64,000 bases of DNA. Origin: Halomonas organivorans. Its GTDB lineage: Bacteria; Pseudomonadota; Gammaproteobacteria; Pseudomonadales; Halomonadaceae. The DNA is taken from contig NZ_JACHXM010000008.1 in the NCBI RefSeq assembly GCF_014192055.1, positions 62,001 to 126,000 of the forward strand, in the 5' to 3' direction. The notes under the pieces were generated by a model. The model worked only from the letters and a program-made list of their open reading frames with translations, was not told the origin of the DNA and made no database searches. Position 1 is the stretch's first letter, and each line of letters opens with the position of its first letter. The position numbers were made by a program, and so were the translations under genes. Of the stretch, positions 58,487 to 64,000 are shown in pieces.

Positions 58487-60283
58487 TCAGAGGGTAGCGG
58501 GATCCAGCGCAGCGAGGCTCGCCATGCCGGCCTCGATCGATGACAGCTGGGCACGGCCCAGCGGCAGCCAGTGACGCAGCCCATGATCGGCGGCGGCCAG
58601 CTTGGCCCGATAGAAATCGCCGTCATCGCTGCCGGCCGCCAGGGCAGCCTCGGCACGCAGCGCGGACCGCCCGAGTTGCCAGGCACACAGCACGTGGCCG
58701 GTGAGCGCCAGGAAGGGGGTGGCATAGGCCTGAACGGCGTCCGCGCCGCGCTCGGGATCCGCCCCCTGCGCCAGCACCAGGCTCATGGCGGTACGCAGAT
58801 CCTCGATGCCGGCGGCCAGGCTCTCGCCCAGCGGGCGCAGCGAGGCGCTGGCGGCCAGGGCCTCGGCGGTCCCCGCCACCTCGTCGACCAACGCGGTCAT
58901 GGCGGCACCGCCGTCCCGAGCCAGCTTGCGGCCCGCCAGGTCGAGGGCCTGGATGCCGTTGGTACCCTCGTAGATGGGCGCGATGCGCGCATCGCGCAGC
59001 AGCTGAGCGGCGCCGGTCTCCTCGATGTAGCCCATGCCACCGTGGACCTGTACCCCCAGCGAGGCGATCTCCACCGCCTGGTCGGTGGAAAAGGCCTTGA
59101 CCACCGGGATCAGCACCTCGACCCGCGCCTGGGCCGATTGCCGCTCGGTCTCGTCGGCCGCATGGCGCGCCAGGTCCATCTGCGCCGCACAGCTCAGCGC
59201 CAGGGCCCGCAGCGCATCGGTGCGGGCCCGCATGGAGAGCAGCATGCGCTTGACGTTGAGGTGCTCGGCGATCGCGCAGGGCGCGCCGCCGCGGCGCCCC
59301 TGCACCCGCTCCAGGGCGTAGGCACGGGCCTGCTGGCAGGCGCGCTCGGCCACCCCGATGCCCTGGATGCCGACCTTATGGCGCGCCTCGTTCATCATGG
59401 TGAACATGTGATTGAGGCCTCGCCCCTCCTCGCCGACCAGGTAGCCGATGGCGCCTTCCCGCTCGCCGAAGCTCAGCGCGCAGGTGGGCGAGCCATGGAT
59501 GCCGAGCTTGTGCTCGAGCCCGGAGCAGACCACGTCGTTGCGTTCGCCGAGGGAGCCGTCGTCGTTGACCAGGAACTTGGGGACCAGAAACAGCGAGATG
59601 CCCTTGTTGCCCTCGGGAGCGTCCGGCGTGCGCGCCAGCACCAGATGCAGGATGTTCTCGGCGGCCTCGTGCTCCCCCCAGGTGATGAAGATCTTCTGTC
59701 CGGTGAGCCGATAGTGATCGCCCTCTTCGTCGGGGCAAGGCACCGCCAGGGTACGCACCTGGGAGAGATCGGAGCCGGCCTGGGGCTCGGTGAGGTTCAT
59801 GGTGCCGGTCCAGCGGCCCTCCACCAGCGGTGGCAGATAGCGTGCCTGCAGGGCCTCGCTGCCGTGTCGTGACAGCGCCTCGATGGCGCCAGCGGTGAGC
59901 ATGGGGCACAGCCCGAGCGCCATGTTGGCGCCGTGCAGCATCTCCTGGACAGCACTGGCCACCACTTCCGGCAAGCCCTGACCGCCCCGGCTCTCGGCGA
60001 CGCCGATGCCGTTCCAGCCGCCCTCGGCATAGGCCCGATAGGCCTCGGCGAAACCCTCCGGCACCTCGACCCCGCCATCTTCTCGACGACGACATCCCTG
60101 GCGATCCCCGCTGGCATTGAGCGGCGCCCAGACCTCGCCGGCCAGCCGAGCGGCCTCATCGAGCACGGCATCGACCAGCTCGGGCTCGAGTTCCTCGTAA
60201 CCGGGCAGGGACAGCGAAGCGTGCTCGAGAAGCTCCTCGAGCACGAAGCGGACATCGCGAAGCGGCGGCATGAATGGCGTCAT
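58487..60283 (-). CDS. Acyl-CoA dehydrogenase (long form with C-terminal domain)
   Basis: This 598-residue flavoenzyme has NLTEPQAGSDLSQVRT, GQKIFITWGEHE, the catalytic Glu in YEGTNGIQALDLAGRKL and an extra C-terminal domain (about 450-598), like FadE-type dehydrogenases with the DUF3141-like extension. It starts the three-gene fatty-acid set. Confidence 0.94.
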   Translation of the reverse strand: MTPFMPPLRDVRFVLEELLEHASLSLPGYEELEPELVDAVLDEAARLAGEVWAPLNASGDRQGCRRREDGGVEVPEGFAEAYRAYAEGGWNGIGVAESRGGQGLPEVVASAVQEMLHGANMALGLCPMLTAGAIEALSRHGSEALQARYLPPLVEGRWTGTMNLTEPQAGSDLSQVRTLAVPCPDEEGDHYRLTGQKIFITWGEHEAAENILHLVLARTPDAPEGNKGISLFLVPKFLVNDDGSLGERNDVVCSGLEHKLGIHGSPTCALSFGEREGAIGYLVGEEGRGLNHMFTMMNEARHKVGIQGIGVAERACQQARAYALERVQGRRGGAPCAIAEHLNVKRMLLSMRARTDALRALALSCAAQMDLARHAADETERQSAQARVEVLIPVVKAFSTDQAVEIASLGVQVHGGMGYIEETGAAQLLRDARIAPIYEGTNGIQALDLAGRKLARDGGAAMTALVDEVAGTAEALAASASLRPLGESLAAGIEDLRTAMSLVLAQGADPERGADAVQAYATPFLALTGHVLCAWQLGRSALRAEAALAAGSDDGDFYRAKLAAADHGLRHWLPLGRAQLSSIEAGMASLAALDPATL

Positions 60284-60389
60284 GGGGTCACCCTAGGAAA
60301 AATGATACCGGCGATAGTAGATTCACTACTTTTCGCCGGCCATTATCCGTAGGTCGGGTATACGTGCCGCTGATGACGATGCAGGAACG

Positions 60390-61796
60390 TCACCCTTGGC
60401 TCGCCCGAGCCACTTCCGTTTCCTCCTCCTCGACGTCGGCCGGAGAGGCATCATCGTAATAGACGATGTGCGGCTCGTCGGGCGGCGGCGGGCCGACCAG
60501 GGGCTCGGCCACTTCCACGTCCGGCACCGCATCGGAGAGGTCCTCGACGTGCTCATGCTCCAGGGCGCCCTGCACCCACTCGTCGGTGACCGACAGTTCG
60601 GCCCCGGCGGCGCTGAGCGGCGTGGAGGGCGAGAACGGCGCCACCGGCACCGGCGCCGGGCGAACGCTGCGCCGCCAGGCGAAGAATCCCACGAGGATCA
60701 GGCCCAGCGCCCCCAGCGACCAGAACAGTCCCGTATCGCCGAGCACCGTCATCACCGGCGAGATCACCGGCGGACTGAGCGTGGAGCCGATGGCATTGAT
60801 CAGCAGCAGCCCCTGGCTCATGCGCACCAGGGCGCCGGCCGGAGCCCGGTCGGCGGCATGCCCCACCGATACCGGGTAGAGGGAGAAAACGCCGCCGCCG
60901 AGCAGGAACAGCAGCCCTGCCAGCCCCCAGGGCGGCAGCGGCAGGAAGAGAATGCCGGCCGAGATCAGGGCGCAGAAGCCGCCGATGCCGATCAGCACCA
61001 TCTGTCGATCGTGGCGATCCGACCAGCGCCCCACCGGGTACTGCAAGAGCATGGCCCCGAGTACCATGACCGCCATCAACTGGCCGACCCGGTCAACGCC
61101 GAAGCCGGTCCGCTGCAGGTACAGCGGCAGCAGGGTATAGACTGCGGCCACCGCCAGCCCCGAACCGAAGCTGCCCATCACCCCGGTGGGTGTCAGGGTG
61201 ATCAGTCGCAGCGGCGACAGCGGCTCGGCCTTGTCGATCAACGGCGTGACCTTGGGGATCATCGCCATGGGCAAGACCGACAGCGAGGCCAGCATGCCGA
61301 TCGTCATGAACGGTGCGGTGGGTCCCATGGCATCGACGACGCCGAGCAGCAGCTGGCCGAGGACCCCGGCGGCATACAGCGAGATCATGTACAGCGCCAG
61401 CAGGCGCCCGCGCACCGTGGCATCGCCGGCGGTCAGCAGCCAGCTCTCGATGACCAGGAACACCCCGACCGTGGCCCAGCCGCCGATCAGGCGCAGAACG
61501 AACCACGCCGCGGGATCGAAGAACAGGCCCTGCAACAGCACGGTAGCCGCCACCAGGGAGGCAAAGCTGCCGTAGGCGCGGATATGGCCGATGGCCAGCA
61601 GCAGCCGATCGTTGAGCATGGCCCCCAGCGCCAGGCCGATGAAATAGGCCGAGGAGACCCAGCCGATCACCATCGGCGACTCGCCGGCGGCATCCAGGCG
61701 CAGGGTGATCAACGTCGCCAGGAAACCATTGCCGATACCGAGGATGAAAAGGCCCAGCAGGGGCGCCAGGGCCATGAGCAGTAGCTGCCGTGACAT
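60390..61796 (-). CDS. MFS transporter (YcaD-like)
   Basis: This 468-residue transporter has 12 predicted membrane helices (LLLMALAPLLGLFILGIGNGFLATLITLRL start) and an acidic cytoplasmic tail (about 60 residues, DVEVAEPLVGPPPPDEPH) that is unusual in length. Substrate unknown. The ATG at 61796 fits the family start. Confidence 0.92.
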   Translation of the reverse strand: MSRQLLLMALAPLLGLFILGIGNGFLATLITLRLDAAGESPMVIGWVSSAYFIGLALGAMLNDRLLLAIGHIRAYGSFASLVAATVLLQGLFFDPAAWFVLRLIGGWATVGVFLVIESWLLTAGDATVRGRLLALYMISLYAAGVLGQLLLGVVDAMGPTAPFMTIGMLASLSVLPMAMIPKVTPLIDKAEPLSPLRLITLTPTGVMGSFGSGLAVAAVYTLLPLYLQRTGFGVDRVGQLMAVMVLGAMLLQYPVGRWSDRHDRQMVLIGIGGFCALISAGILFLPLPPWGLAGLLFLLGGGVFSLYPVSVGHAADRAPAGALVRMSQGLLLINAIGSTLSPPVISPVMTVLGDTGLFWSLGALGLILVGFFAWRRSVRPAPVPVAPFSPSTPLSAAGAELSVTDEWVQGALEHEHVEDLSDAVPDVEVAEPLVGPPPPDEPHIVYYDDASPADVEEEETEVARASQG

Positions 61797-62005
61797 GAGC
61801 GAACGTCTCGAGCGAATGGCGTGTAGGGAACCCACGCCGCGCACGGCCGTGGCAGGTTCTGAAGACTGTCGAAGTCAGCGTCGACCCGATCCGGCGAACG
61901 GTCAACGACAACAGGTTCTCGAGGGGCGAATATACGCCCCGGGCAGGATCGCGCCAATCCCCGATCGGCGCCTTTTCGCGTCTTTTCCCCTACGATAACC
62001 GCATG

Positions 62006-62662
62006 TTATCGAAATCCTGGTGTTTCTGAACGCTGCAGCAATACGACGTCCTCGGCCGGAAATTCCACCCTCAGCTGCCAGTGTTCGGCGAACCAGTGGA
62101 AGGTCGCTTCGCTGAAGAAGCATACGTGGGTCGGATCGAGGATATAGTGCCAGCCGGCAAAGGCCTCGACCGAGCTCACGCGCTTGGTCATCATCCCCAG
62201 CCAACCGCCCGGCGCCAGCAGACCCATCAGACGCTCCAACTCCTGGCCGGGAGCGAACAGGTGCTCGGCCACCTCCGAGGCGGTGACGAAATCGTAATGG
62301 CGCTCCAGCACCGAGGCGTCCGGCGCGTAGAACGGATCGAAGATTGCCATCGGATGACCGGCCTCCTCGAACATCACCGACAGCGTCGGTCCCGGGCCCG
62401 CCCCGAAGTCGAGGCCTCGGGCTCCCGGTTCCAGCCTGGCGACCAGCGGGTCGAACAGCCGCGACAGGAAACGGCGGTAGCCGGTGTCATCGGGCGAGTT
62501 CTGGTGCCGATCGTAGACCGCCTTCTCCTCGGCCGGCCCGAGGCGCTGGTGGGCCGGCACGAACACCAGCTCGCATTGCCGACAGCGGCGATAGTCGCGC
62601 CGCGCATCGCGATGGAAGGGCAGGTGCTCGACGGATGCGCATAGCGGACAGGTCTGCATCAT
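62006..62662 (-). CDS. SAM-dependent methyltransferase with zinc finger
   Basis: This 218-residue protein has an N-terminal Cys pair region (CPLCAS...CRQCELVFV) and a SAM-binding LDFGAGPGPT motif. It fits class I methyltransferases with an N-terminal zinc-binding module. Start at the ATG 62662 with AGAGA upstream; a second ATG is one codon later. The 209-base gap upstream of the MFS gene (61797-62005) holds nothing I can identify. Confidence 0.9.
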   Translation of the reverse strand: MMQTCPLCASVEHLPFHRDARRDYRRCRQCELVFVPAHQRLGPAEEKAVYDRHQNSPDDTGYRRFLSRLFDPLVARLEPGARGLDFGAGPGPTLSVMFEEAGHPMAIFDPFYAPDASVLERHYDFVTASEVAEHLFAPGQELERLMGLLAPGGWLGMMTKRVSSVEAFAGWHYILDPTHVCFFSEATFHWFAEHWQLRVEFPAEDVVLLQRSETPGFR

Positions 62663-62702
62663 CGTATTCTCTGTGGCAGGACACACTTCTCAGGAGGCAT
62701 GC

Positions 62703-63083
62703 ATGCTGTCAGGTCTGGATCATCTGGTCATCACCGTGACCGATATTTCCCGCGCCGTGGACTTCTACACCCGGGTACTGGGGCTGGACGTCCGTTATCG
62801 CGACCGGGAACGCGTGGACCTGATGCTCGGCGACATGGCCCTGCGCCTGCACTGGACCGCCACCGACATCCAGCCTCGCGCGGCCACCCCCACGCCCGGC
62901 AGCCTGGACCTTTGCCTGCGCAGCCAGCTTCCGCTCGACGAGGTCCAGCGTCATCTGGAGGCGCTCTCGGTCGAGGTCGAGCTGGGCCCGGTGAGCCGTC
63001 AGGGCGCCACCGGCGAACTCGAGTCGCTCTATCTGCGCGATCCCGACGGGAATCTGCTCGAAATCAGTCGCCCCAAACGCTGA
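62703..63083 (+). CDS. VOC (glyoxalase/dioxygenase fold) protein
   Basis: This 126-residue protein has the VOC strands LDHLVITVTDISRAVDFYTRVLGLDV and SLYLRDPDGNLLEISRP with the conserved His and Glu metal ligands. Substrate unknown. AGGAGG lies just before the ATG. Confidence 0.92.
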   Translation: MLSGLDHLVITVTDISRAVDFYTRVLGLDVRYRDRERVDLMLGDMALRLHWTATDIQPRAATPTPGSLDLCLRSQLPLDEVQRHLEALSVEVELGPVSRQGATGELESLYLRDPDGNLLEISRPKR

Positions 63084-63162
63084 CTTCCCCACGGTGGCAT
63101 CGCCGCCGTGGGTCGGTATGATGGACGCCGATGCCATTCTACCGCCACCTCAAGGACGACCG

Positions 63163-63543
63163 ATGAACGAGCACGATCCCGCGGGCCGAGACGCCGTGGT
63201 CGCCGACGATGCCCCATCTCCGGACACCACCATGGCGATGGTCATCTACGCTCTCTACCTGGCCAGTTTCGTGGTCGGCTTCACCTCCCTGGTCGGCGTG
63301 GTGATCGCCTACGTCTACCGAGGCAAGGGGCCGGGCTGGCTCGACGCCCACTACCGCTACCAGATCCGCACCTTCTGGATCGGCCTGCTCTACGCTGCCG
63401 TCGCCACCCTGCTGACGCTGATCGTGATCGGCTTCCCGCTGCTGATTGCACTGGCGATATGGTTGATCATCCGCTGCGTCAAGGGCTTCAAGGGCCTCCA
63501 GGAGAAACGCGCACCGGACAACGTGGACACCTGGTTGATCTAA
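63163..63543 (+). CDS. DUF4870-like small membrane protein
   Basis: This 126-residue protein has three hydrophobic helices (MAMVIYALYLASFVVGFTSLVGVVIAYVY, FWIGLLYAAVATLLTLIVIGF, ALAIWLIIRCV) with the DAHYRYQIRTF loop typical of the DUF4870/Tic20-like family. Function unknown. The next gene starts 3 bases after its stop. Confidence 0.88.
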   Translation: MNEHDPAGRDAVVADDAPSPDTTMAMVIYALYLASFVVGFTSLVGVVIAYVYRGKGPGWLDAHYRYQIRTFWIGLLYAAVATLLTLIVIGFPLLIALAIWLIIRCVKGFKGLQEKRAPDNVDTWLI

Positions 63544-63546
63544 GCG

Positions 63547-64000
63547 ATGACGATGACGCAAGACAGCGACGGTCGCCTCCAGGCCCGGCTGATCGCCGGG
63601 CTGTGGCGCACGCTCGCCAACTGGCGACCGGCCGCGCTGTGGCGCCTGTCACGCCTGGTCGGACCGCTGGTCCAGGTCGGCAGCCGACGGGAACGCCGGG
63701 TGACCCGCATCAACCTGGCGCAGGCCTATCCCGATTATTCCGAGACCGTACGTCGCCGTCTGGCCCGCCGTAGCCTGATCCACTCCAGCGCCACCATGCT
63801 GGAGCTGGGCATGGCCTGGATGGGCGACCCGGAGAAAGTCGAAGCCAGCATCCTCGAGGTCCACGGCCGCGAGCTGCTCGACGAGGCCCGCGCCGAAGGG
63901 CGCGGGGTCATCGTGCTGGCCCCCCACTTCGGCAACTGGGAGGTGCTCAACTTCTGGCTGTCCGGGCATTTCCCCTTCACCGCCATGTATGAGCCGCCCA
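63547..64000 (+). CDS. LpxL/HtrB-type lysophospholipid acyltransferase (partial, cut by window end)
   Basis: The 151 residues present include the APHFGNWEVLN motif (HxxxxE acyltransferase block) and RINLAQAYP, as in lipid A late acyltransferases. The protein continues beyond the window. Its ATG at 63547 is 3 bases after the preceding stop, suggesting cotranscription. Confidence 0.88.
   Translation, partial: MTMTQDSDGRLQARLIAGLWRTLANWRPAALWRLSRLVGPLVQVGSRRERRVTRINLAQAYPDYSETVRRRLARRSLIHSSATMLELGMAWMGDPEKVEASILEVHGRELLDEARAEGRGVIVLAPHFGNWEVLNFWLSGHFPFTAMYEPP

Noticed and set aside
1-64000. CRISPR arrays, insertion sequences or retrons
   Set aside because: No spaced repeats of the right size, no transposase and no reverse transcriptase is encoded; the only array is the coding repeat in T.

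Overview
The window is high-GC gammaproteobacterial chromosome, most like Halomonas or a close relative. The evidence is the GC-rich third positions, a class I PHA synthase, an AcrAB-TolC-type pump, a FixL/FixJ-like pair and dusA. There is one large mobile element, no rRNA or tRNA gene, no CRISPR array and no insertion sequence that I can see. No gene-free stretch exceeds 300 bases.

Positions 1 to about 31,280 are the right-hand part of a P2-like (Peduovirus-type) prophage; its packaging, capsid and lysis genes must lie left of the window. Tail operon 1 (V, small protein, PAAR, W, J, I, fibre genes) runs from 70 to 6608. Tail operon 2 (FI, FII, E/E', T, U, D) runs from 7225 to 14957. Each operon is preceded by the same TGT-N14-ACA dyad, and the early operon encodes an Ogr/Delta-type zinc-finger activator that could read it. 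A YegP-like gene sits between the operons on the opposite strand, in the slot P2 uses for fun(Z). E/E' keeps the TTTTTTG slippery site, and the tape measure gene carries eight in-frame 93-bp repeats.

From 14,954 to 22,529 there is cargo between D and the repressor: a duplicated D tail, a trypco2-domain protein, a protease-dead S24 paralogue, umuD and umuC under a LexA box, an AT-rich membrane-anchored protein, an SRAP (YedK) protein, and a two-gene module of a DUF3696-type ATPase plus a TOPRIM-like protein placed directly downstream of the cI-like repressor. The repressor has a self-cleaving S24 domain, so the prophage is probably SOS-inducible, unlike P2. Rightward early genes (22,626-28,365) include Ogr, the HUH replication protein A, a TraR/DksA zinc finger and a PrtN-like activator. 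A second AT-rich cargo block (28,503-30,056) encodes one 296-codon protein and two small membrane proteins. The integrase lies at 30,053-31,111 and the element ends in the 5' part of dusA.

From 31,242 to 64,000 the sequence is ordinary host chromosome: dusA; a zinc deacylase-like protein; a TetR regulator and an RND pump operon with related candidate operators; alpha/beta hydrolase; fructosamine kinase-like protein; fasciclin protein; two NUDIX hydrolases; a 2OG oxygenase; a FixL-like kinase and FixJ-like regulator flanking phaC; a deaminase; a tautomerase; GNATs; a MOSC protein; an amino acid racemase; an alcohol dehydrogenase; an EamA transporter; a Mut7-C protein; a beta-oxidation trio (crotonase, hydroxyacyl-CoA dehydrogenase, acyl-CoA dehydrogenase); MFS; a methyltransferase; a VOC protein; a small membrane protein; and the start of an LpxL/HtrB-type acyltransferase cut by the window end.

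Best candidates for new biology are the cI-linked ATPase/TOPRIM pair (19,200-21,840), the AT-rich membrane module (28,503-30,056), the trypco2 protein (15,246-15,680), and the dead-S24/UmuDC/SRAP DNA-damage cassette.
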